Source: Leguminivora glycinivorella | Lineage: Eukaryota; Arthropoda; Insecta; Lepidoptera; Tortricidae | DNA: 64,000 bases | Assembly: GCF_023078275.1 (NCBI RefSeq) | Contig: NC_062975.1 | Location: 8,221,141 to 8,285,140 of the forward strand | Direction: 5' to 3' | In this document: positions 54,913 through 64,000 of the stretch, piece after piece | How positions within the stretch are numbered: the first letter of the stretch is position 1 | How the letters are laid out: each line of letters starts with the position of its first letter | Program-made: the position numbers and the translations under genes | Notes under the pieces: generated by a model | Told to the model about the DNA's origin: nothing | What the model saw: the letters and a program-made list of their open reading frames with translations, nothing else | The model's database searches: none

Positions 54913-55830
54913 GTGAGAAGACAAGTACAATTTATTCTGGCAAAGAGAGCGAATGTCTATACAACAGAGACATTAGGTAAATTAATAATTAGTGAAGAGA
55001 GAAGATATCTTAAAAACAGTGATATGCAATATATTGTATCCCCGTCAGAAGCTGAATGCGCCTATCATGTAGATAATAGGAATGTCCTTGAGGTTTATTC
55101 GACTTGAAAAAACTAACGTTTCGTACTGATTCACCTTTAATGTGGATAAAATCGCAAGTTATGGAAAAAATACAATCGGATATCAAAATCAGACGTGAGC
55201 AATCCACAAATATGACGACCAAACCAAAGCAAAGTATTTTAGGTAATTTAAATTAGAAGAAACATGTAGAATTTGATAATGGGTGCACTTTGGTTTTGAC
55301 TTGTTTAACATTAATCATCATAAACACACGTTTGTTCACGAGCCTCATTTTCCCAAGATTTATATTTGTATGAAGAGGAGACAAGAAAAATAGGGGATAG
55401 GCAGAAAGCTTGTACATGATGACCTATTTGGCAATGTGATCACAACCACATGCCTTGCAATTGAATGCCTTGCGAGTTCACTTGGCACGAGTCTGAGATT
55501 GCAAAGATTTATCGATAACAGATAAGTACTTGGTACGTATCTGTTATACCATACATATTTAGAAATAGTAGCCACATTTGTAAAGGCACTTTTAAAGACA
55601 GGGACACATTGAAGCAAACGTTATTACTATAGAGCAAGAGTTTTTCTAGAAATTTTAAACAAATTACCTATCTTAAACAAATGAACTTTAATATATGTCT
55701 ATTAATATTTGATCAAGATACAACATGGCTCAGTATGTCAATAAGTTTTAGTTTAGTTACTAAATTAGTATGTATTTGTTTAAATTAATGTCACTTTGTC
55801 ACTTTTCGATCGATATCCTAGCGCAGTGAC
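54913..55830. other. No recognisable feature
   Basis: AT-rich sequence upstream of exon 1. Only short open frames, none with family resemblance. Confidence 0.6.
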
Positions 55831-55835
55831 ATCTT

Positions 55836-56067
55836 AGGCACTGGTCCCACCGCGAACTAGTAAGCTATGAGCTATCGGCTATAAAAACGAACAAAAGATA
55901 ATCACTCCCGTGTAAATAAAACAGATACGGCGATGTTTATAGTTACTCGCCCAGCGGTGAGCTATCAAAATCGCCGTGTCTCTTCTATTTGCACGGGGGT
56001 GCTTATCTTTTGTTCGTTTTCATAGCGATAGCTTATAGCTTACTAGCTCGCGGTGGCACCAGTTCCA
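55836..56067. mobile_element. Palindromic MITE with about 100-bp arms
   Basis: Left ggcactggtcccaccgcga, ctagtaagctatgagctatc and aaaacgaacaaaagataa; right is the complement (ttatcttttgttcgtttt, gatagcttatagcttactag, tcgcggtggcaccagttcc). Non-coding. 56067-56690 holds nothing recognised. Confidence 0.85.
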
Positions 56068-57049
56068 TACACATTTCTTCGAAGGATTGTTTAAATACTG
56101 CAGTTACATTTGATTTTCTTCATGCTTTTAGGAGTGTTAGGTGCTAGAATGGTAACAAGGATTATTAAACTACATACCTACTTATATAAAATGCTGTTAT
56201 ATACTATAATGATAACGTAAATCATACTATATACGTAAAAACTTTAACGTTTGCTTTCAGCGTCCAAGTATCACTCGATCTTAGTGTCTCTTAAAAACAC
56301 AAAGAAATGTATAAACCAAAAGCTGAACTTTCCTACTTAATAATGTCGTGTCAAAGCGAAAAAGTCCTAATTAGTAAGATTAACTTGGCTTACGGAAGTC
56401 CGTGCCACCTTCACAGGCGGGGTGCATGAAACTTTTTAAGGATTCTTTGTAGTTTTTTCCTTGTAGGTTATGGAATACTTAACATTAATTCAGTAACACA
56501 ATTATCGTATTTTAACTTTTATGTACCAATTTTTCAAAAGAAAATAAATATTATAGATCAAGATGTTCAAATGAGATTATCCTGTACCGAACAATCTTGT
56601 TCCTGTAAATTAGCATTCGTATAAAATATGTTATAGTAAAGAAAAAAGGATCAGACTGAAAATTTACGGCCATATAAATAAAATAAATTTTAATTTTTCA
56701 CACACTTAGGTATCGAATCTCTATGACTATGACGCATTTTGTACGAATACGGTCGTTTAACTACAATAAAAGTCATAATTCTTTCCGCAGGTAACCTAGA
56801 GAATAAAAATGGCTTGATAGTGTGGGCGAAAACTCCCACGAACGAAACCAGAGTACCCAATCGTGACACGTTTAAAAATGTATCCTTTATTTTAAATAAT
56901 TCAACACAGCCTTCCTTTTTTACGTCCCGGATTTTATGGCCCATAATCCGTTCCTTCGACTCGAGAGTATTTTGTTTCTCCGCGAATGCGTTTGGAATTT
57001 GGCGGTCGATCGAGTGCGGGGGTGAGGGGGAGGGGCCCTGACCTAGTTT

Positions 57050-57163
57050 GACCCGCCCCGGTCGTACACACGAGGTCACTGTACTGCAGTTGCAAGCTGA
57101 GCAACGCGGAGGTGACTGGACTAGCCGAAAACGTGGATCGTGAACCGATTTTACTATCGCCAT
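57050..57163 (-). CDS. Candidate upstream (5') coding exon, unproven
   Basis: The minus strand opens with ATG then AIVKSVHDPRFRLVQSPPR, in a GC-richer patch upstream of the gene. The open frame continues for 157 codons to 56690. A ctag|gtcagg donor exists but leaves phase 1, whereas exon 1 needs phase 0; a phase-0 gt (gcgg|gtcaaa) is weaker. No homology recognised. It could be the missing 5' exon, a 5' UTR, or chance. Confidence 0.2.
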
Positions 57164-58136
57164 TGTGGGAGAATTGGTTAAGTGTGTAGGTATCCCATTT
57201 ATACCCGCCGGGTGTCAAGAAAAGTTGGGTGTCTCTGTCAGGAAAATGAGAATAGGTGCATTCATACGGAAGATTCCCTGTCTGTCCCAAATTGTTCCAG
57301 CCTCATATATGGCGTGTTTATGTGGGACATAAATGGAAGAATACTAAATATTATAGGGAAATTCTTCGTCTTTCACGTTCTGTATTTTAACAATACATCA
57401 TTAAAAGGTTATTTTGAGCATACTTAGCTATTTACTATATATAAAAGCGGTTATCAAATCATTAAGTTAATTGACACGCCAACTGATTCGTTTGTTTCAT
57501 TCCAAACCGCCCTAACCGTGCACGAAACGACAACAGACAAACAACTGGAAAAATCCGAGCGACTTGTACTGTACTGGACTTTTTCAACCTTTTCTGTTTA
57601 CAAAGCAATTACGTGACCCCATGTAACGAACAACCACATGTATGCGTTCAGTAACAGCGGAACAACCGGCCCCCGCTCATTCTAAATTAAGACTTACTAT
57701 AGTGTAACTACAGTACACATGTTCAAATAAGCGAAGCTCTCTGATTAAAATCCAGCTTTATTGTTACCAGGACGTCACAGCAATTGAAATACAATGTAGG
57801 CACTATTCGTCACGCTATCTCAGTAGCAGATTGCAATCAGAAAATGCAGTCGGAAATGGTAAATTGTCTTCCTGTATCGTACGGTTTCGGATATGAATTG
57901 GTAACATAGCCAGACATTCCATTTCGTTTTAATTGCTACTCAAAAAAGTACCTACACGATATCACAATATGGAAATTGATGAGAATTTTTGACATATTCT
58001 GTGCCAGCGCATGCTACGAGCTGCGATCGTAGCCTACGATTAATATTTATAATGAACTATTGATAATAATATTAATAATACATGTATGAACATAGAATGG
58101 TTAGGAGTTTTGAATGATTCACGGTTATTTTCATTA

Positions 58137-58365
58137 GACTTATATTGACCGGGATATAGACTGTGATTACCTTTTTGATTTTTGTCGAGCTCCCGATATT
58201 TCGACGCAGTTGAATGCATCATGATCACGGAAAACTGACGAAGGCGGGTGGATGTTAAAGTTGCATTGACAGCGCGCGATCTACCCTCCGTCGTGCGTCG
58301 AAATATCGGGAGCTCGACAAAAATCAAAAAGGTAATCACGGTCTATATCCTGGTCAATATAAGTC
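58137..58365. mobile_element. Palindromic MITE with about 70-bp near-perfect arms
   Basis: Left gacttatattgaccgggata, tttttgatttttgtcgagct and cccgatatttcgacgca; the right arm is the complement ending tggtcaatataagtc. Two or three mismatches. 57430-58136 and 58365-59200 show no recognised feature. Confidence 0.88.
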
Positions 58366-59201
58366 ATAGAATGGTTTGTAGATGTAGTGAAAAACGACAA
58401 TCAAAGCACCCACCTATTAGTTTATGACAGTAAAAGGCGACGTCTACAAATTTAACGAACTAACGATACTTCAAGAAATAAAATTAAATTTATTTAAAGC
58501 GCTCATGATTATTAACTATCAATGGCATACAATAATTTAGCATCAATACAGTCTGTGGCAAAATACTTACAAAAAGAAGGCAACGAGTAAGAAACCATAG
58601 GTACAATTATAACCCACGAAATGGTTTTCCGTTCAGTATTACCAACATCTCAACCCTCCTTCAGATCGAAGGAATAATAGATATTATGACTGATAGACTA
58701 TTTTATATATTCACCTAAATACCGACCAGTTTGATCGTCAGGAATGTCGACGGCTAGAATCAACTACAGTACCTCACTACACATGACGGCATTATTTAGA
58801 CGAAATATTTTTCATTGCGAATCAACTTAGGCGTTTTTGCCGAATTTACCTCGCCGATAAATTCTATACATTTAATGTTATGCAATTTTGTTTTCCATAA
58901 CTCTCTCTCTTTAATAAATTGTCCGCATCATTTTATGTGACAAAATGATCCGGCTATACACTCCGGTATTTTTTTTCCGTTAAATTCGACAAGTCATTAA
59001 TAGAAGCTACCGTCTAGCTATTTGTTAAATCCGACATATTTTTTTCCGTTTTATACCAAATAATTCAACTAATTAGCGTGATCGCTCGCAACCTTAAATT
59101 TAACATAAAAGTTAGTGTCAAGTGTCTAACGACTCATTTTAAAATAAATAATATTAGGATGTCATAAAGGTGGTGATTGACACTTCTTTAGTCATTATAT
59201 T

Positions 59202-59307
59202 AAAATGTTAAATTAAAAAGTCAATAAGAGTAAGTGTTAAGACAATAGTTTCTTAGAGAACTAGTGTCTTAACACTTACTCTTATTGACTTTTTAATTTA
59301 ACATTTT
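59202..59307. repeat. 106-nt hairpin with perfect 43-bp arms
   Basis: Left arm 59202-59244 (starts aaaatgttaaattaaaaagt, ends gtgttaagaca) is exactly complementary to 59265-59307. The 20-nt loop atagtttcttagagaactag is itself partly palindromic. No mismatches in the arms. Confidence 0.95.
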
Positions 59308-61740
59308 GCACGGTGCACGGTGTATACTTCGTATACTCATCCTACGTGAAAATTACATTTCACCCAAATGGAGTCTATATTCGGAATACAATTACGTTCA
59401 AAGGCTTTTCGTCACAGAGTCATGACATTAAAATTGAATATAACATGCTCCTCTGGTGTAAATTAGGGTAGGTATTTAAACTCGATAACTAGAACTCTCG
59501 TGTTTTAGTCGACGAGAATTTTAAAAGAAAACATCACCACCAGTTTACAAACATTACGGAGCATTTTTGAACCGTTTCGCTCAAATACTATTTACGCTAG
59601 CTACAATATTGGTCAACATTATCCTAGGTATTTAATAGATATAACACATACGCCAACGTCGAATTCACGGAATGTTTCAGTTTTGTTTACAAACAAGTAT
59701 ATAGATAAATGTTTATTGGTAAGAGGTCGATACTAAATGTAGTGAAAGGATAGCACGTGGTATTTTGACACGTGTGTATATTATGAAGGTGCGAGTACAT
59801 TTTATACATAAACTAATTTGTCAAACAGTGTAAGCAAAGCACATGAAACTGCATTTTTAAGTGGTTACCAGAGTCGAAAAATGTGAACTTTTAGGTATTC
59901 TTGAATTGAAAATATTGCAACGACATTCAAAGCTAACGTACTTCGAAGAGTGAAATATACCTCAAAAATAACAAAAATATTTATATAACAACTAAATTAT
60001 GAGTACATCTTCCTGCGGAAGACTTCAATAGCCTCTTGAGGAACTTTACACAAAGGAGGTTTTACAAGCAAGCATCCTTACAATTGGTCGTGAAAAAATC
60101 ATAATTAACTTTTGTTCGAGCTTGTCAAAGTATGCAAAGAAAAAATAAATCGTGTTCTTTGTAGCATTTTCTTGGATCAGTATGCTAACTCTGTGAATGT
60201 AAACATTGGCATTAAAACTAACATATTCATATTTATAATTGAATTTAATGAAAATATTTCTTCACATTTGACTGCTTGAGAGCTGTTAGGCTCTGTTGGC
60301 AATTTTCCCTTCAAAGCGAAAAAAACTGTGCTTAGTGCTGAGCTCGCAATGACAGTGAATGCGTTGAAAACACGCTATTAAAAGTTTTTCTAAAACTAGA
60401 AGTCACCGTAACAATATTGAACTCAATGTATCGTAACGGATGTCTCGCCCCCGCGCCTCGTGCGTCCCATGCGGTCGGCTGTCAGAAGCGCCAAGCTTAG
60501 GTACTAACTAAAAATACAGTGCTAGGGCAGCTCGTGTGCAACTATAGAGGGCATTTTAAACTTACACAGTCACAATAAATGTACGGAGATATCATGTCAT
60601 AACATTATTTAAAAACTAATTTAACTATAAAAGAGTTAACATTTGAAATCGACTTTGAACAAGTTGGTCCAAGACTGAGCAAGACGCTTTAGGGCGGCAT
60701 ACACCGGCTGCCGGGTCGATGGGCACGGTCCGTACTCCTAATCGATATCCACGTACTACCGCCTCAATGGAATGCGCGCGCCGGTGGCCTTACGTAACGC
60801 GCAACACCAACACCTGTTGCTTAGTACTACCACCCACTTATAACCTAACTAAATCTAAAAGACTCCCGCCAGTTTTACTAGGGCTTTTAACGGGGGATAC
60901 TGGATTTGGCCGGTTGTTCGGAGTCAATGCACTGCAGCAACCTTCGCTGCACTCAAGGGTGCATAGTAGTGTAGAAAAACGATAATGATCTTCATTAGCG
61001 TATTGGGCGGTTATAATGAACAGATGGGTATTGTTTTATGAAACGTTTTACTTGGATAAAAAAGCTTATTGTTTGCATTTTCACTAGACTTTCTAGAATA
61101 AGATATATTTTATGGGCTTAAAAAATTAATTGTGAGACAGACAGGTATCTTATGTATTATTTTTGTTTCAGTGTATTTTGAAACAAGGTAACGGAGATTT
61201 AAAACAACGCTTTTGATTCTGACATATCCGATCCAAATCGAATCGAAAGTTGGATTTGAGTCGTATAAGACGAATGGTTATCAAATGGTATTTTTTTTAA
61301 TTCTAATATTTTGCTTAAATAATTAAACTTAATGGATATTTAATGAAAATTTACTTATAAAATTCAAGTAATATTCGGTAGACAAAAAGAATATTAAAAT
61401 CTGAATTAAGGACAAGGAGGCCGCTGGCCAAGTTTCTGCGGGCATTTTGCAAAACGCTACTAAATAAGCAAGGAAACGCCGGCCCAGCTCGGCTGCTTTA
61501 ATATATCAAATTTTATGGTGTCTAATATCTATAAAATTGCCAGCTGCCCAGATTATGATCCAATCCAGCAAAAATGCATAAAAATCAGGCCACTTAGAAC
61601 TTGCTAGATTGCTAGGTAATTTCAGGCAGTAACCGTTCGTATTTACGCTTGAAAATTAAGTTTTTAAAAAGTTACAGTTTGCAATGGAAAAGCGACAAAT
61701 CAACAACAACAATATCCTTACTTTAAATAATTAGTTTAAA
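59308..61740. other. No gene recognised; GC-richer patches at 60440-60510 and 60680-60960
   Basis: Mostly AT-rich. 60440-60510 (ctcgcccccgcgcctcgtgc) and 60680-60960 are CpG-richer and could be promoter or 5' UTR of the RhoGAP100F gene, but no initiator, exon or homology could be recognised. Confidence 0.4.
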
Positions 61741-61747
61741 TTCACCG

Positions 61748-61955
61748 TCCCCTTTCTTCCCAAGGGTATAGTATAGTAGAAGTCGTCTGTAGGGTATGGT
61801 TTTCATTGTGGTGTGGGCGATGAACTGCAAACCTGTCACTGTAATACCTATTTATCACAATTTCGTTTCCTTTCAACTCCTTAATTGCCAAGAGTGGTAC
61901 TGAAACTTGAACTGTTTAATATGCTCTGCCGTTTGGGAATACAGACGTGAATTTA
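61748..61955 (-). repeat. CATA-headed repeat, copy 7 (inverse, diverged)
   Basis: cccctttcttcccaagggta, agtcgtctgtagggtatgg, aaacctgtcactgtaatacc, tttcaactccttaattgcc, agagtggtactgaaacttg and acagacgtgaatttatgtgt. Confidence 0.7.
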
Positions 61956-61998
61956 TGTGTGTTTAATAGAATATAACGTAATATAGTGTACGAGTAAG

Positions 61999-62222
61999 TA
62001 CAGTCAACCAAATGGAACCCTAGGCCACTCTAATACCATGTCAAAATGACAAGCAGTAAGAGATTTCTTACAATCTGATTTATAACGTCACTATGACAGT
62101 TCTACAGTGGCATCTCTACAACCATGTCAAAATGACAAGCAGTAAGAGATTTCTTACAATCTGATTTATAACGTCACTATGACATAGTTCTACAGTGGCC
62201 TCGGGTTCCAATTGGTTGACTT
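61999..62222. mobile_element. TACAGTCAACC MITE (copy 2) with internal tandem duplication
   Basis: Ends as in 50888-51027, but the interior accatgtcaaaatgacaagc, agtaagagatttcttacaat and ctgatttataacgtcactat occurs twice (from 62036 and from 62121), so the copy is about 85 bp longer than copy 1. Confidence 0.85.
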
Positions 62223-62373
62223 TACAGTCAACCAACCAACCAATTTGAATCATTAGGCCACTGTAGAACCTTTGCACAGTAAACGTCAATGTGACTTCTT
62301 ATGGCAAATAGAACACGGTTTAAATTAAACAGGGTTCTAGAGCGGCCTAGGAGTCAAATTGGTTAACCGTACC
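62222..62373. mobile_element. Diverged TACAGTCAACC MITE (copy 3), adjacent
   Basis: tacagtcaaccaaccaacca, ttaggccactgtagaacc at left; ggcctaggagtcaaattgg then ttaaccgta at right. The interior differs from copies 1 and 2. Confidence 0.7.
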
Positions 62374-62836
62374 TAACTTAAAAGAAATATCTCTTATAAC
62401 AGTTATAACTCTATTAATAAAGAAAAGTACTGCAAAAAGTTATTCGTTATTGATATTATCATTACCGTTGTAATGGGAAAAGTTGAAATGATACCGACGG
62501 CCGACATTAAATTTGTTACTAGGCAAAATTTAAGAGGATAGACTATCGAATTTGTAGAAATAATTGTCCTCATTTTCATTTCTCCCTTATTTCTACTATT
62601 TTGTTATCCAATTTCTAATCCTTTGCCGACAATCCTTTCAGTAGTATTAAAAAATTTCATTATAATTTTTTTTCGATCGTAATGTTTATAATAATTATAA
62701 TAAACTAAGATTGGAAAAAAAAATTGTTGGGGGATAAGTAGTTATGATAAAAAATACATTTCCTATAATGTCAATATCAAGGCTTAATAATCACTTAATT
62801 AGTTTAGTTACCTAACTGTTAGCTTTTAATAACCTA

Positions 62837-62979
62837 ACCACAAAATTAAAATTTTGAAAGACGATTTTCATGAAACATGGCTAAGAACACTCCCGACTAA
62901 CACAGATTTCAAATAAAAAAAACTAAATCGAAATCGGTTCATCCGTTCGGGAGCTACGATGCCACAGACAGACACACAC

Positions 62980-63018
<39 letters not shown>

Positions 63019-63062
63019 CGTCAAACTTATAACACCCCGTCGTTTTTGCGTCGGGGGTTAAA
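62837..63062 (-). repeat. Inverse copy of the 27187-27442 repeat
   Basis: catgaaacatggctaagaac, gttcatccgttcgggagcta, gatgccacagacagacacac, a (gaca)n tract at 62963-63018, ccgtcgtttttgcgtcggg. Full-length inverse. Confidence 0.75.
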
Positions 63063-63084
63063 AAATGGAATGAATACTTTTGTA

Positions 63085-63235
63085 CGAAAACCATGTTTAT
63101 TTATTATTTATTTTAAACTTTCTTGCCCATAAAAAAGTACAATTGGCGGAATTCATGCCTTTAGGCATTCTCAACCAGTCAACCATGAGGCGAAACAGAA
63201 ATGCGTCAAGGTGCGTGCAGTGAGAAACAAAAAAA
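63085..63235 (-). repeat. Non-LTR retrotransposon 3' end (minus)
   Basis: ccatgtttatttattattta, cttgcccataaaaaagtaca, ttggcggaattcatgccttt and ggcattctcaaccagtcaac. Same family as 53586-53700. Confidence 0.6.
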
Positions 63236-63452
63236 TAACTAGACAACTGGTTATAAGAAAAACATAATTTACATACATACAAGTATACACATAGGTTACA
63301 TACATAGGTTTCAGTATGGTTTTGTCTTAAAAACGTTCATTTGTAAAAAGGGAATCTGTTGAAATTCCATAATTTAATTAAACCTCCGAGTAATCCATCA
63401 TTCGATTAACCCGATTAAACCCTTTTTAGACCCGAACCGACATAGTTCGCAT

Positions 63453-63715
63453 TTTTTTTTTTTTTTTTATGAAATAGGCAGCAAACGAGCAGACGAGCCG
63501 CCTGATGGTAAGCAGTCATCACCGCCCATGGACATAAGCAACATCATGGGAGCCACTTATGCGTTGCCGACCTTTGAGAACCCTAAATACCTGCTTCTTG
63601 AAGAACCCCATGTCATAGCGCAAAGGAAACACCTCAGAAGGAAGCTCATTCCACAACTTGCACGTTCTGGGCAAAAACGAGCGGGAGGCCCGTTTGTTCT
63701 CTGCATTTATTTCAT
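63453..63715 (-). mobile_element. 3' end of a non-LTR retrotransposon ORF2 with poly(A) tail
   Basis: The minus strand encodes a recognisable ORF2 C-terminus (RASRSFLPRTCKLWNELPS, then VFPLRYDMGFFKKQVFRVLK and a stop), followed by gtccatgggcggtgatgact, ccatcaggcggctcgtctgc and a poly(A) tract (plus T-run at 63453-63468). 5'-truncated at about 63715. Confidence 0.8.
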
Positions 63716-63752
63716 TTTAGAAATTTAATCCCTCTGTGACGTTATTACATAA

Positions 63753-63888
63753 GGCCGAAAGTCCACTATCATATGTTTATCATAGGTATGTATCCCTCCC
63801 TTTTTCTCCAACCAACGTGAAGAAAAAGGATGGCATGTTGGCTATGATCATATTTCTATGATAAACATATGATAGTGGACTATTGGCC
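63753..63888. mobile_element. MITE with TAA target duplication (PIF/Harbinger-like)
   Basis: Left ggccgaaagtccactatcat then atgtttatcata; right tatgataaacatatgatagt then ggactattggcc. TAA on both sides (63750-63752 and 63889-63891). 136 bp. The 3-bp TSD suggests Harbinger-type mobilisation (inference). Confidence 0.85.
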
Positions 63889-63903
63889 TAAGACCACTTT
63901 GAC

Positions 63904-63997
63904 TTAGGCCCACTTGCACCAACCACTTAACTCAGGGTTAGTAGGCTGTCAACTGTCAAATTCCATATAAAATGGTGGGTGAACCCTGCACCGGGCC
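63904..63997. mobile_element. Short MITE (GGCCCACTTGCACC / GGTGCAGGGTTC-type), near the window edge
   Basis: Left ttaggcccacttgcaccaac; right ccctgcaccgggcctac is an approximate inverse. The body gtcaactgtcaaattccat resembles the element at 53341-53560. May continue past the window. Confidence 0.55.
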
Positions 63998-64000
63998 TAC

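Noticed and set aside
56690..57163. 157-codon minus-strand open frame read as a complete gene
   Set aside because: AT-rich second half with no homology or codon bias. At most its first 35 codons might be an exon, and the phase does not fit well; listed only as a low-confidence candidate.
60719..60985. 88-codon plus-strand frame as a gene
   Set aside because: No recognisable family and no clear splice or promoter context; could equally be GC-rich 5' UTR of the minus-strand gene.

Overview
The window is eukaryotic, AT-rich and packed with short interspersed repeats. Several features point to Lepidoptera (moth or butterfly): tRNA-headed SINEs with lepidopteran-type box A/box B heads, 5'-truncated non-LTR retrotransposon tails, many short inverted-repeat elements (several with 8-bp hAT-type target duplications), CCTAA motifs matching the insect telomere repeat, and small introns holding transposon debris. 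The lineage call is inference from repeat content and from the one conserved gene. No species is claimed.

One protein-coding gene is clearly supported. It lies on the minus strand from about 54.9 kb down to 24.55 kb and encodes an orthologue of Drosophila RhoGAP100F / C. elegans syd-1 (vertebrate SYDE family), a presynaptic scaffold with PDZ, C2 and RhoGAP domains. Eighteen coding exons were joined by hand using AG acceptors and GT donors. Every junction is phase-consistent, and the exons sum to 3780 nt: 1259 residues plus a stop. The 5' end (start codon and promoter) was not resolved. Residue numbers below count from the first residue of the 54771-54890 exon. Order in the protein: Pro-rich N-terminus, PDZ (about 107-190), acidic and Gly/Ser-rich linker (about 195-700), C2 (about 735-870), RhoGAP (about 886-1075, arginine finger R929), and a Ser/Pro/Arg-rich tail.

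The most unusual feature is that at least four exons of this gene carry tandem partial duplications. (1) The RhoGAP arginine-finger exon has a 228-bp copy (76 codons, in frame), giving a second donor and a possible longer isoform. (2) The second C2 exon has a decayed copy. (3) The acidic DRD-type exon has two decayed copies 130 bp apart, one split by a 148-bp MITE. (4) The Pro-rich exon has a 143-bp array of partial copies.

Layout. 1-8.0 kb: no gene; MITEs, a chain of CGTAGCC-type elements, LINE tail. 8.0-9.3 kb: 5'-truncated non-LTR retrotransposon ORF with RNase H domain. 9.3-23.9 kb: no gene; MITEs, CATA-tailed repeats, a complete SINE with target duplication. 23.9-24.55 kb: probable 3' UTR. 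24.55-54.9 kb: the gene; its introns hold a 430-bp foldback element, a telomere-like minisatellite, a 2.8-kb inverted-repeat composite and several nested insertions. 54.9-64 kb: upstream or first-intron sequence with MITEs, a perfect 43-bp-arm hairpin and LINE 3' ends. No rRNA, functional tRNA, CRISPR array or bacterial-type feature was seen.
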